Origin: Lunularia cruciata
Taxonomy: Eukaryota; Streptophyta; Marchantiopsida; Lunulariales; Lunulariaceae
Assembly (NCBI GenBank): GCA_948567375.1
Contig: OX419762.1
Location: forward strand, 53,586,841 to 53,650,840
Direction: 5' to 3'
Length of the DNA stretch: 64,000 bases
Below are positions 9,871-20,251 of the stretch, piece after piece. Made by a program: the position numbers and the translations under genes. Each line of letters starts with the position of its first letter. The stretch's first letter is position 1. Under the pieces are notes generated by a model. The model was not told the DNA's origin, made no database searches, and saw nothing but the letters and a program-made list of their open reading frames with translations.

Positions 9871-11795
9871 TATGGTACCCACATTTTTCATTTTGGACAA
9901 GTTTTGAAGAAGAAGTGCCTTGCTGAAACCAAATTGAAACCAAATGGAGAAGAAATGAGTGCAAACTTGTGTTTTGATCAGACCCGAGGAAGTCAACTTC
10001 ATGTCAGAGGAAGAATGACTCGGATTGGATCAGACCCGAAGAAGCTTACTTTGTGTTAGAAGAGGAAAAACTTGGATCAGACGCCAAAGGAGGGTTTCTT
10101 CGCATTGGAATGAAGGTTACAAGTCAGGATTCTTGCGGGGGCCATATTTCAATGACCACAAGTCTAAATCAATCATGCTATATCTCGTTGGAAGCATCTT
10201 GTTCAGTGCTTTTCATTGTCATCAAAATTGCAAAGTTTGAAGCTTTGTAGAAGAAGTTACAAGCATTTGAAGTTTTGGGAGTACATGTGAAGAGTAGTTT
10301 GGTGTCTTCGGGTCAATGTGACTTTGGACTTTGTACTTTGGACTTTGGGTTTACATGACTTCGGGTCCAAAGACTTTGCCTCAAGACAAATATGATTCAA
10401 CCCAAGGCAGTCGGACCTTCGAGTGCAGTGAAAGTGACTTCGGGAATTTTGCCAAAGGGATCAAAGGAAGTTAGAGTAGGGAAAGAAGATAGTTAGGATA
10501 GTTAGGATAGAAGATAGTTAGGACTTCAATTACAATTCTGATTGAAGATAGGAGAGAATTAGAAGAGAAATAACAGTAGTGAATAAACCCGAAGTGCAGG
10601 ATCAGATAGTAATTGTCTCCGGGTCAGTTACATGAGTGATTAGGGGAAAATGGGTTACAAATTGAAGGTGTAGATAATGTACCTATGCTTTCAATTACAA
10701 TTCTTGATGATGACATAGTAGAATTAGTAAAGTAATTGATACTAGTTAAACCCAAAGTAAGAGAGATAAGAGTGCAGGTGTCTTTGGATTTTGACATTTG
10801 ACACTTTAGAGAAGAGTGGGTTGGGAGATAGAGATTTAGAAGGCTTAACTATGATAGGAATTTCATATCAAGAAGGAGAAATGTTAGAATTAGTGGAGGA
10901 ATTAGGAGTTGTGAAACCCGAGGACAAAGTAGTACGAAGTAAATTTACTTCGGGTTTGGGTTTGGAAGCCAATGACAAAGTAGACATCGGATCGGAGTAG
11001 TAACAGTTTTGAGATATGAAGAGGCAAATATGAAGAGGTGCACTATCATTTTGGATCTGCAGGTTAGAAGAGTTGTTGTAGAACAATATAGTTGTTAGAA
11101 TTGTCGATTTGTTCACTACTTAAGAGTGGTATTCACAGAGAAATGTTGTTCAGTGCTCATAATTCTAAGAATAGATAAAGCAAAGTGTTGTGAAGCAGTG
11201 CTCGTCGCTTGAGCTTGATTCCAAGTATCAACTTTGTGATTGTGTTTGTGAGTGTGTGGAGAAATTTGAAGTGCAAGTCAATGTGCTTGTTGGATGTTGG
11301 ATTCCGTAGCCTTTGATCTTCATTCTATGTGTTTGATCTTGAGTGAAGTGCAATCAAAGCAATGCCTTGCCAGATCTGAGAAGAATTGTAGTGTTGGTAG
11401 TATTCTAGATTTGTGAGTGCAGTGCAAAGTTGATGTGAAGCAATTTCAATCGAGGAAGTTGTGCCTTTAGTGGAGGAGTTGAACACAATTCTGAGGCAAA
11501 GTTGTTTTGCAGTGAAGTGCCATTTTTGGGAGAGCCTGAATCATCACAATCAAGATTGTTTGGAAAGATTTGATGGAGTTGTGATTAAGGAGTGTTACTT
11601 TGTGACAAGATTGCGAGTCAATGCTTGTTACTGTCTTCTGGGTGTGGTTTCTACCTGAGAGATTAAAGACACAACCAAGAAGAACTACATTGTTACTGTT
11701 TGACTTCATATTTGGACATTTTTGACTTGTATCTTTGCGGGAACAAACTTTACTTACCTGATAACCACAAAAGTGATATTTACCGGGTTGTCACA
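9871..11795 (+). repeat. Solo LTR, compact B-related subfamily (1,925 bp)
   Basis: It begins TATGGTACCCACATTTTT (first G of TG mutated) and ends GGGTTGTCACA. The five flanking bases are AAAAC on the left and CAAAC on the right; the uninterrupted A LTR reads CAAAC at this point, so this is a 5-bp target duplication with one later change. No internal region is present, so it is a solo LTR. It shares the first ~35 bp and the last ~1 kb with the 3.8-kb B LTR but lacks most of the long ORF. Confidence 0.88.
10791..11000 (+). pseudogene. C-terminal tail of the LTR ORF in a compact LTR
   Basis: A 69-codon frame (TFDTLEKSGLGDRDLEG ... KVDIGSE) matches the last ~65 residues of the 875-aa B LTR ORF (SETLEKSGSKDEELDR ... 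EEVDIGSD). Upstream, two further degenerate modules start near 10520 and 10685. With the one starting at 10851 they form a ~165-bp repeat series, as in the solo LTR at 29813-31727. There is no start codon context to suggest independent expression. Confidence 0.6.
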
Positions 11796-11819
11796 CAAAC
11801 ACCTAGGAATAATACCAAG
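11796..11819 (-). repeat. A2 3' LTR sliver between two insertions
   Basis: This 24-bp piece of the A2 LTR holds the right target duplication of the solo LTR (CAAAC, 11796-11800) and the left duplication of the B element (CCAAG, 11815-11819). Joined to 25564 onward it restores the normal A LTR sequence, which fixes both insertion points to the base. Confidence 0.9.
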
Positions 11820-12490
11820 TGTGACAATCCGGCAAATATCACTTTTGCGGTAATTGGGCAAGTAAAGTTTGTTCCCGTAGAGATACGAGTCAGAAATGTC
11901 CAAATACAAAGTCAAACACTAACATGTAGTTCTTCCTGGTTGCGTCTTTAATCTCTCAAGTAGAAACCACACCCAAAAGAGAGTAACAAGCACTGACTTG
12001 CAGTCTTGTGACAAATTCACACTCCTTAATCACAACTCCATCAAATCTTTCCAAACAATCTTGATTGTGATGATTCAGGCTCTCCCAAAAACGGCACTTC
12101 ACTGCAAAACGACTTCGCCTCAGAATTGTGTTCCACCCTTCCACTGAAGGCACAACTTCCTCGATCGAAATTGCTTCACATCAACTTCGCACTGCACTCA
12201 CAAATGCAGAATACTACCAACACTACAATTCCTCTCAGATCTGTCAAGGCATTGCTTTGATTGCACTTCACTCAGGATCAAACACATAGAATGAAGATCA
12301 AGGCTGTGGAATCCAACATCCAACAAGCACTCTGACTTGCACTTCAAATTTCTCCAAACATTCACAAACACAATTACAAAGTTGATACTCGGAATCAAGC
12401 TCAAGCAACGAGCACTGCTTCACAGCACTTCGCTTTATCTATTCTCAGAAATAATGAGCACTGAACAACAATTTCCTACAAATGCCACTC

Positions 12491-12497
12491 TTAAATA
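12491..12497 (-). promoter_or_regulatory. Probable B LTR core promoter (TATTTAA)
   Basis: TATTTAA in the minus sense lies ~670 bp before the LTR end, in a block conserved in B-family LTRs: 22448-22454 (5' LTR), 31050-31056, 35221-35227 on +, and a mutated TACTTAA at 11118-11124. About 30 bp downstream begins a well conserved stretch likely to be R. If this is the genomic RNA promoter, the 875-codon ORF lies in U3. Confidence 0.5.
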
Positions 12498-12629
12498 GTG
12501 AAGCAATAAATAGTTCTAACAACTATACCGTTTCTACATCAACCGTTTCTACATCAACCGTTCTAACCTGCAGATCCGAAATGACAATGCACCTCTTCAT
12601 ATCTGCTCCTTCAAATCTCAAATCGGTTA

Positions 12630-15257
12630 CTAATCCGATCCGATGTCTACTTCTTCCTCGGCTTTCAAACCCGAACCCGAAGTGATCTTACTTCCTACTA
12701 CTCTGTCCTCGAGTTTCACAACTCCTACATCTTCTACCAGATCCAGCAATTCTCTTTCCTGATCTGAAATTGCACTAGCGGGTAATCTATCTAACTCCTC
12801 ATCCTTCGACCCACTCTTCTCTAATGTCTCTGAGGGCACCTCCAAAGACATTTGGATCCCGATGTTATCTACTTCGGGTTTTGCTTTAACATCCTGCCAA
12901 AGCTTTTCTAACTCTATTCTTACTAAGTCTAATCTAATCGTGATATTGTCTTCTACTTCTAAGATCTTCCTATCTACACGAGTTCTCAATTTAATCAACA
13001 AGGCATTCAAATCTGTATCTTTTGCTTGTCTTCGCCTCGTCTCCTGCACCAACAGCTTCAACTCGTGCAGACGCACTTCTTCAATTTGAACGCTGGCCTC
13101 TGTACTTAACATCGCGTTTACCCTGAGGACTATCTCCTGCAATGGCTCTAATCTTGTCTTCCTTTCTCGTTCCCGATCTGCAAGCCATTCCTCTCTGTAC
13201 ATCGCCAATTCTTCTTTGAATTCGGCCTTCACTGCGTCCTTCTCTTTCTCCTTCTGTGCAACCTTCTCTTCCTGATTACCAAGTAAATCTTGTAATCTCT
13301 CTTCTTCTCCATATCTCGCAGCCAACTCTCGCTGCCAGAGTTGCTTCTTCTCCTCCATACTCTGCATCACTCGATTGAGCTCTTGATCCTTCGATGCTAC
13401 CCTCGCCATAGCATGGATGAGCTCTACTCTTGAATCAGCAAACTGTTGCTTCAAGATTTCAAATTCAGCTACTTGTCTCTCCCTTACGACGTCACTCTTC
13501 CTCGCAAGATCCTCTCGATAGCTCACTTCTCTCTTCAGGTCTTCAATTACCTGACTTCTCTCCACTGCTTCTGCTTGCAGTACTTCTCTCTCCTTCTCAC
13601 CTCGGGTTATACTCTTCTTCAACTCCGAGTTTTCTTCTTCTAATCTCGCTACCACCTGCAATACAGTCTTTACCTCTGGACAAGTCGACTGCATCTCCTT
13701 CTTCTTCTTCTCCAACTTCACCAACAGCGGGCATACTACCATCTGCAGGTAATCTACTCCATTTCTGATACCTTTGTCCTCCCGCGGAGTAGTCTCTCTT
13801 CTTTCTTCGTGTTCTCCCGATACTCGCCTTCTTCTCTGGAGTCTTCGTATCGGAATTGATGCCTCACTGCCCGAGCTTCCTTCTACCTCTTCCTTCACTC
13901 TACTCGGTCCCGATTCACACTTCACCTTACGTCTCGAGCAAATTCCTCGCTGTACTACAATCTTCTTCTCCTCGAGCACCGGTACTTCGTCTTCCAGCGC
14001 CGCATTGTCTTTGGCTTCTACTTCGGCTTGAATTTCTTCTTCGTATTCTTCAGCCGCTGGTGCCGAGGTCATTTCTCCACCATCTTCACTGTCACTGCTT
14101 GTATCTCCGCTCTGCAGTGTCAGCTCAGGTTCCTCCTCACGTTCTGAGTCCTCTGTCTTGAGCTCGGCTTCGCCTTCTAAGTCTTCATCTTCCGACTCAA
14201 TCACCACCATTCCTCGCCTTGGGTTATTTTTCTGCATCTTCCGAGGTTTCTTGCTTTCTTCGGCATCTGCTTGCCGAGTTCTCTTCTTCGTCAGGGTACT
14301 TTCAACGACCTCCATGTTCTTCCCTGTCTTCGCGTAGTAATCGTCTGTGCTCCGGATTTGGAGAATGTATTGCTGCTCCTCCGCTTCGACTTCTCTTCTC
14401 AAATCAGGATGGAAATGAGACACCATTTGATTACGCTCAGCCACATTGAGCAGATTTAACCCGAGGTAAAAATGGGCTGCAAATGGTACGATGTAGTGTG
14501 GAGGCGACTTATCTCGCAGATTCCACACCATCTGCCTCGTTCTTTCGTGAAAGCACCTTGCCCAATTTATCGGTTCTCCTGCAAATAACTTGTGAAAGAA
14601 CACCGCTTGGTGTTTCATCACATAGGTAGTTCTCTCTGGCTTCAGGAGGGCCATTAGTGCACTCACAATTCCCCTCCTCACTGGGTCCTTATAACTCTCA
14701 ACTTTATACCCATTCTTTGTCCTTTTCGACGAGAAGGCATCTCTCACCTCCTGCGTTTCTTGGGCTATCTCTCCTTTCCCCAAGAACGTGGCTCCCTGCT
14801 CCGAGCTTGCCTCCTTCCCGAGTACAAGTCTCCAATCCGACTTTGTCCAGCGAGCCGGATTTACTCTCTTCCCTTCTTCCTTGGGACCATTGAGACATTT
14901 ACTCTCGATGATTTCTGTCATGAATCCTGGAAAACTTACGTTCCAATTCCATGCCAGAAAGGTGATCCAAAGTCGGCTCAAGACTTTGATCCTCGCTACT
15001 ACATCTAATCTCCGAATTGCATGATTTCTCACTACAAATCCGGAGTTCTTCTTCCCTCCTCCCATCTCTTCTGCTTTCTTTCGGTCTCTTGATTTCTCTC
15101 TCTCGACTTCTCCCTTACGCACTAACACAAGTCCAACTCTATGTCCCTTTCCCTGATCACCTGCAAGACGACTCCTCAACGGCGAAGGAAAATTGCTCGA
15201 CATTTCATCGTTGCAGTTTTGATTTTTATAGAGTTGCACTTCTTTGTCTTCCGTCAC
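12630..15257 (-). CDS. LTR-borne ORF, 875 aa, coiled-coil protein of unknown function
   Basis: An uninterrupted 2.6-kb frame lies wholly inside the B 3' LTR. A second ATG at codon 19 (15203, MSSNFPSPLRS) matches the conserved start in the other copies and is the more likely initiator. Seen in order: a basic N-terminus; a conserved globular-looking block (~70-330) rich in W/F with SDWRLVLG, YKVESYKDPVRRGI, KPERTTYVMKHQAVFF and PPHYIVPFAAHFYLGLN; an acidic Ser/Glu region (~350-430); Arg-rich clusters resembling nuclear signals (RRLQRRRRV); a long heptad-rich coiled coil (~505-790); and a conserved tail ending VDIGSD. It has no gag, pol or zinc motif. The central block is vaguely like plant transposon-associated proteins of unknown function, but I cannot name a family. 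The copy in the 5' LTR is broken; this one is open. Confidence 0.8.
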   Translation of the reverse strand: MTEDKEVQLYKNQNCNDEMSSNFPSPLRSRLAGDQGKGHRVGLVLVRKGEVEREKSRDRKKAEEMGGGKKNSGFVVRNHAIRRLDVVARIKVLSRLWITFLAWNWNVSFPGFMTEIIESKCLNGPKEEGKRVNPARWTKSDWRLVLGKEASSEQGATFLGKGEIAQETQEVRDAFSSKRTKNGYKVESYKDPVRRGIVSALMALLKPERTTYVMKHQAVFFHKLFAGEPINWARCFHERTRQMVWNLRDKSPPHYIVPFAAHFYLGLNLLNVAERNQMVSHFHPDLRREVEAEEQQYILQIRSTDDYYAKTGKNMEVVESTLTKKRTRQADAEESKKPRKMQKNNPRRGMVVIESEDEDLEGEAELKTEDSEREEEPELTLQSGDTSSDSEDGGEMTSAPAAEEYEEEIQAEVEAKDNAALEDEVPVLEEKKIVVQRGICSRRKVKCESGPSRVKEEVEGSSGSEASIPIRRLQRRRRVSGEHEERRETTPREDKGIRNGVDYLQMVVCPLLVKLEKKKKEMQSTCPEVKTVLQVVARLEEENSELKKSITRGEKEREVLQAEAVERSQVIEDLKREVSYREDLARKSDVVRERQVAEFEILKQQFADSRVELIHAMARVASKDQELNRVMQSMEEKKQLWQRELAARYGEEERLQDLLGNQEEKVAQKEKEKDAVKAEFKEELAMYREEWLADRERERKTRLEPLQEIVLRVNAMLSTEASVQIEEVRLHELKLLVQETRRRQAKDTDLNALLIKLRTRVDRKILEVEDNITIRLDLVRIELEKLWQDVKAKPEVDNIGIQMSLEVPSETLEKSGSKDEELDRLPASAISDQERELLDLVEDVGVVKLEDRVVGSKITSGSGLKAEEEVDIGSD
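15221..15230 (-). promoter_or_regulatory. TATA-like box just before the LTR ORF conserved ATG
   Basis: TATAAAAATC in the minus sense ends 17 bases before the conserved ATG at 15203. The same motif is present in the 5' LTR (25163-25172) and approximately in the other B LTRs. A start ~30 bp downstream would fall at or just past the ATG, so it either drives a near-leaderless transcript of the ORF or is not functional. Confidence 0.35.
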
Positions 15258-15615
15258 TTCAAGTTTCTACCGAGAAATCACACCTCCGGCATGCACCTGT
15301 CACTGTCACCCCACCTTCGCGCGTATGAGCCGCTAATTTTGAAACGGCCCCTTCTTGAATTTCTTGCCCTGACAAAAGGTTGTTAGACTGTCTTTGCCTC
15401 GGGTTGAGCTCCCCCAAGCCGAAGACAATTTATTTCATATTGTATGCTGACACGGCATTTCAGAGTACTTTGCCTTATGACCCAAAGTCACTTTACTTTG
15501 GGTTTCACCCCGAAGACAGTTTTCTTTGTCTTCTTCGGCCAAACAAGCGCAATCCGACTTCTCTATACACTTCTTCTCCTTTATTTTGAAAAAAACAAAA
15601 AATGTGGGCACCACA

Positions 15616-15630
15616 TACCCCCTCCCTCAA
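15616..15630 (-). other. B polypurine tract
   Basis: In the minus sense TTTGAGGGAGGGGGTA sits directly before the LTR start TGTGG. This fixes the 3' LTR boundary independently of the LTR comparison, and proves that the 875-codon ORF is downstream of the tract and therefore inside the LTR. Confidence 0.88.
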
Positions 15631-15719
15631 ATGTGAGCGTCCCCGCAAACATAGACCTCGGGTGTCTTAGAAACTTCCGAGTCTATGGTCCAATATCTCC
15701 AAACTCTCCACCCGTTTAC

Positions 15720-17888
15720 TCAAGTGGCAAAAGGATTACCTTCCAAATCGACGAGTTGCATGGATCCATTTTCGTAAAGGTGATGAACTCGATAGGGACC
15801 CATCCATCTCAAATGCAACTTGCCTGGAAAAAATATTCGGCGATGATCATATAACAAAACCAAATCCCCTTCTCGTACAGTCATAGGCTTGATTCTCTGA
15901 TTGTGCTTGACTTTCCTCTGTGCTTGTACTTCCTTTGTGGTTTGCATTGCATCGTGTCTTTTCTCTTCTAACCACATCAGTTGATGAATCCGAAGATTCT
16001 GACTTTCCTCTTCCGACATTTGTTCTTCGCACAGGACTCAATAAGTCGGAACTTCAAATTCAACTGGCAGTATGGGGTGCAAGCCATATGTCAAGAAGTA
16101 TGGGGTTTGTTTGGTTGTAATCTTCTCTGTTGTCCAATAGGCCCATAACGCGGTTGGTAATTTTGTATCCCAGTCATAGGCATAATTGACAGTCACCTTA
16201 TTCAAAATTTTACAAAGTAACCCATTCGCTTTTTACGTTAAGCCATTTGCTTTTGGGTTATAAGGAGTCGTCTTCCGATGTTTAATCTGAAAATACTTGG
16301 TTAACTCCTCCATTACAGAGTTCAAAAAATGTGTTCCTCGGTCACTGACCAATTCCAAAGGACACCCATATCGGGAGATGATGTTTTGAAAGAAAAATTC
16401 CGCCACAGTTTCAGCATCATCGCTGCGAGTTGCTTCCGCTTCAACCATCTTGGTAGCGTAATCAGTGCAAACCAAAATATAGCGCTTTCTTGTGACTCGG
16501 GTCACTAGTTGAATGGGACCCACAAAATCAATCCCCCATTTCTCAAAGGGGGCCAACGGCAAAATTGGTTTCAAAGGCCATTGAGAAGTGGCCGTCGGCT
16601 TCCCCGTTCTCTGACACGCATCACAGCTTCGAATATGAGCATGTACATCTTTGTACATTGTAGGCCACCAATACCCTGCCGAAAGAATTTTCTTTACAGT
16701 ATTCTTCAGAGCATAGTGTCCTCCCGATGCCTCGGAGTGTAAAGATTCAATTACTCCTCCTACTTCGTATGACTCCAAGCATTGCTGAAGTACTTCGTCT
16801 TCACCCATCTTAAATAAAATGTTGTGTTTAAGCTGGTACGGCCCCATTTTCCGGAGAAAGACTGCCCGCTGTTCAGGATCCATCCCCTCAGGACAATGGA
16901 GAGTATTCAAATAATTATATTCATCTGCATACCTTGTACTTCTCATTGCTGATAAGTGATACAACTCTTCATCAGGGAACCGATCGTCAATTTCCCACTC
17001 CTGGTCTTGAGTGTCTAACCTGGACAGGAAGTCTGCATTTGAATGTGAAGCTCCCTTCCTCACTTGTACAGTATACGTGAACTCTTGTAATCCATCTTGC
17101 AATTTGTCCCGAGAAATCTGCCTTCTTGACCAGATGTTGCAATGCATAATGGTCAACATAGAAGACAAACTCATACCCCAACAAATAATGCCAAAATTTC
17201 TGCAGGCATACACCATTCCGAGTGCTTCTCTTTCCGTCGTCGAATAATTCTTTTCAGAAACTGAAAGTTGTCGGCTGGCGTAATACACCGGGTAGTCTTT
17301 CTTCTTCTCGTCCTTTTGACTTAAGACAACCCCGATGGCCATGGACAAAGTGTCCACATACACATGAAAAGGGACGTCCCAATTTGGGGCCCTCATGACT
17401 GGTGCTTCAACTAGTTTCTTCTTCAACATCTGGAACGCTTCTTCTTGATGTGCTTCCCACAGATAGTCTTTGGATTTCTTCAAAAGCTTTGTAAGTGGTG
17501 CAGCAAGCACTGCATAGTTTGACACAAAGCGTTTGTAATATCCGACATGTCCCAAGAAGGCTCTCAGCTCCCGGATGTTCTTTGGGGATTCCAAAGCTGC
17601 GATTATTTTAACCTTCTCAACATCGACTTCAATACCTTGGCTTGACACCCGATGCCCTAGAAGAATTCCCTCCTTCATTGCAAAGAAGCATTTCTCCGGG
17701 TATAATGACAAGCCGGCAAAACAACACCTTTCAAACGTTTGGCGAAGGTAATCTCTATGTACATCCCGTCGTCCAAACACACAAAAGTCATCAATAAAAA
17801 CTTCGACAAATTTGCGCAGGAAATCTTTGAAGATCGAATTCATCATCCGCTGGAAAGTAGCGGGAGCATTACACAACCCAAAGGGCAT
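15720..17888 (-). pseudogene. pol: B RT C-half, RNase H and integrase (stops at catalytic Glu and in tail)
   Basis: From 17888 leftwards: RT from MPFGLCNAPATFQRM through the catalytic FIDD box, RNase H (VYVDTLSMAIG, TEREALGM), a locally out-of-frame RNase H stretch (~17190-17060, where the alternative frame gives FYVDHYALQHLVKK), then integrase. The integrase has the HHCC domain (LHSEASGGH ... CDACQ), WGIDFVGP, CTDYATK and SDRGTHF. A TAA at about 16235-16233 replaces the region of the third catalytic residue (GLxEKANG becomes GLT-stop-KANG). The frame then continues to a TGA near 16040 and closes at 15720 with a GPY/F-like motif (RWMGPYRVHHLYENG). The reading frame ends ~90 bp before the purine tract. 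The integrase is inactive as written. Confidence 0.85.
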
Positions 17889-20245
17889 TTGATTGTAAGC
17901 GAAAGTGCCCCAATCGGTCGTGAATGTAGTTTTATCCTTGTCTTCTTCTCGAATGGATACTTGATTGTACCCTGAATTCCATCGAGAAAACTATAACAAG
18001 GATGCCCAGCTACCTGATCTAAGATTGTATCGGTAAAAGGCAAGGGATGATGATCTTTCCTTGTGACTGCGTTCAATTTTCGGAAGTCTTGGCACACTCG
18101 GATCTTCCCTGTTTTCTTCTTCGGGACAATGACAATGGGGGAGACCCATTCACTGCTTAAGACAGGGAAGATGATTCCGGCCCCTAAGTACTTATCAATT
18201 TCATCTTTTACCAAGAGCGAGTACTTCGGGTTCAGGCGGTATTGTCGTTGCCGAACCGGAACTGCACCTTCAATCAAATCAATCCGGTGTTCTCCATATT
18301 CTCGTGGAATACCCGGCATTTGATCAATCGACCAGGCAAATACATCCTGGAATTCTATAAACAGGGCAGTGTATCTTGCCAACTCCTCCGAAGTAACTGT
18401 CTTTGAGATTTTTAAAATTTTTCCTTCAGTGAGTAACACCTCTTGACAGTCATCGGGATTGATGACTCCTTCAACGTGGCTTACTCGGCTTATCCCGAGG
18501 CGAGCGGCCATCAAACCCCCTCCCTCCAAGTCAGGTTCACCCGAGGTGAGGTCATATGGATCTTCGTCGTCAGCCTCTACCTCGTAGCATTCCAAGTAAT
18601 TAACTTGGACTTCTTCTTCGGATTCGTCTGAAGACAAAGACAATGAATCTTCGGACTCGTCCTCCTCTTCTGACGAACTTGTTTCCCCAAGATGAGGAAC
18701 CTTCGTCCAACTCACAGTCACCAGCTTCTGATCCTTGGACGAAATGTCCTTGAATCTTAACTTCTGTTGATGCCAATCCACTACAACTTGGGCACTATAC
18801 AACCAGGGTCTGCCGATCAACAGAGGGTAACCAGTTTTTGTCACTGGCCGCAACACGATGTAATTCAACTTGAAGGGTACCCCTCCAATGATCGTGGTAA
18901 TATTCGACAGCATGCCCAAGGGCCGTCTCTTGGTTTGGTCTATAAACTTCAAAACTCGGGGTGTTGGTTCAAACGTATGATACCCGAGTCGATTCGCAGT
19001 ATCTTCAGTCATGACATTCACACCGGACCCAGAGTCAATGGGTATCGATGTGATCATGCAACCTGCAATCTCCGCGTCTACCTCGGGAGATCCCAAATCT
19101 TCTTGTTCAATACAATAGATAGCAAGCAGGTCCTTCTTTGACATCGACCTCACCTTCTTGAGGGCCGAATTAAGCTGTCTCTTGTACAGCTTGTTATCTT
19201 CCCACAATTGCTTAAATGTAACATTGGCATTTGTGGTGGCCAAGTCGGCTATAATATCATATTGGGGAACTCCTCCCAATTTGACCGTCTTTGTCTTCGG
19301 CTTTGAGTCCGAGGACTCTCCATGCTCCCTCTTGACTTCGGGACACTTCAAAATGGTGACGGGCTTGCTGATTGCCTTAACCCAAGCTTCCTCGGGTTGG
19401 CCTACCTCGGCTTGAATCAGACCCTTTACTTCGGATCGGATGTCCGCCGGAAAAATTGGAGACTTTGTCTTCGTCTCTTCTTCCAAACTCAGTTCCCGAG
19501 TCCTGAGTAATGCCTCTGTTAATTCTTTCTGCAAGGCTTTAGCTTTAGCTTTTGCAAGGATCTTTTCCTCCTTGGCCGAAAGAATTGCTTTTGGGCGCTG
19601 TCTCTTTGCCTTTTGGGAAGACGACGAGGTCATACTCAGTTCTTCGGGATCACGCTTCTTCTTGGTGGAGCGTGTCTCAACTTTCAAAATTTCAAGGTCT
19701 GGCCATTCTCCTTCTGAGGCCGGACTCCCTTCGTGAGGTCTTTCTTCCTCAAGAGTTATACAATTTACATTCGTATCCCCCTTCGGCTGAAGTGCTGCAC
19801 GCTCAGCGGGGGTCTGTACATATTTTACAAGAGGCTTCGGGTTCGGCGGGTGAGGGCATTGGTTGCCCGTATGCCCCGATCCTTTACAATTTCCACATAG
19901 GGGAACGTACCCAATTTGCCTTCTTGGCTCGGGACAATTTGGAGACCAATGTCCCATCGAGCCACAATTATAACAGGCTCCGGGCGCAACATTTTGAGGG
20001 CGATTTTGGTTGCTCATCGGTGGTCTTCGTGCAGGAGCATTGGGGTTATACTCCTTGGGTCCAAACCTCGGACCTTGATATGATGTGCTCGGTTGAGGCT
20101 GTACCTCCTGAGTTTGATACACCGCCTCTTTGTCATCGTCTTGGTTCCATCTCGGAACCCAATCAATTTGCTGCACCGGGAATGCATTACGAGTATTGCA
20201 TTCTGTGTTGGCGTGGCCGGATTTTCCACATGCGGTGCACCACAC
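17843..20245 (-). pseudogene. pol: B zinc knuckles, protease and RT N-half
   Basis: This 800-codon frame continues gag directly after a single in-frame TGA (20254-20252). It opens with three CCHC knuckles (CTACGKSGHANTEC, CYNCGSMGHWSPNC, CGNCKGSGHTGNQC), an unusual number for one retrotransposon Gag. A charged linker follows, then protease with a canonical DSGS site (IPIDSGSGVNVM near 19045-19010) and LLIGRPWLYSA, an acidic linker, and RT up to FLDGI. A net one-base change near 17975 shifts the frame, and RT resumes in the overlapping frame ending at 16233. RT begins with SEWVSPIVIVPKK and RKLNAVTRKDHHPLPF. Confidence 0.87.
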
Positions 20246-20251
20246 ATTAGA

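Larger units (their letters stand above)
11820..15615 (-). repeat. B 3' LTR (3,796 bp)
   Basis: In element sense it starts TGTGGTGCCCACATTTTTTG at 15615, directly after the purine tract, and ends GGATTGTCACA at 11820. It contains the intact LTR ORF (15257-12630) and, beyond it, a TATTTAA box (12497-12491). It differs from the 5' LTR mainly by C/T and G/A changes, and by an extra 15-bp copy of a short repeat near 12529-12558 (two tandem GTTTCTACATCAACC units here, one in the 5' LTR). Confidence 0.93.

Noticed and set aside
13430..14161. Several + strand frames rich in Leu and Ser opposite the LTR ORF
   Set aside because: They are the complement of Glu/Lys/Arg-rich coiled-coil coding. The Ser/Leu richness is the expected antisense shadow.
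19552..20250. A 232-codon open frame on the + strand
   Set aside because: It is antisense to the zinc-knuckle region of B pol, has no recognisable domain, and its length follows from the composition of the true minus-strand frame.
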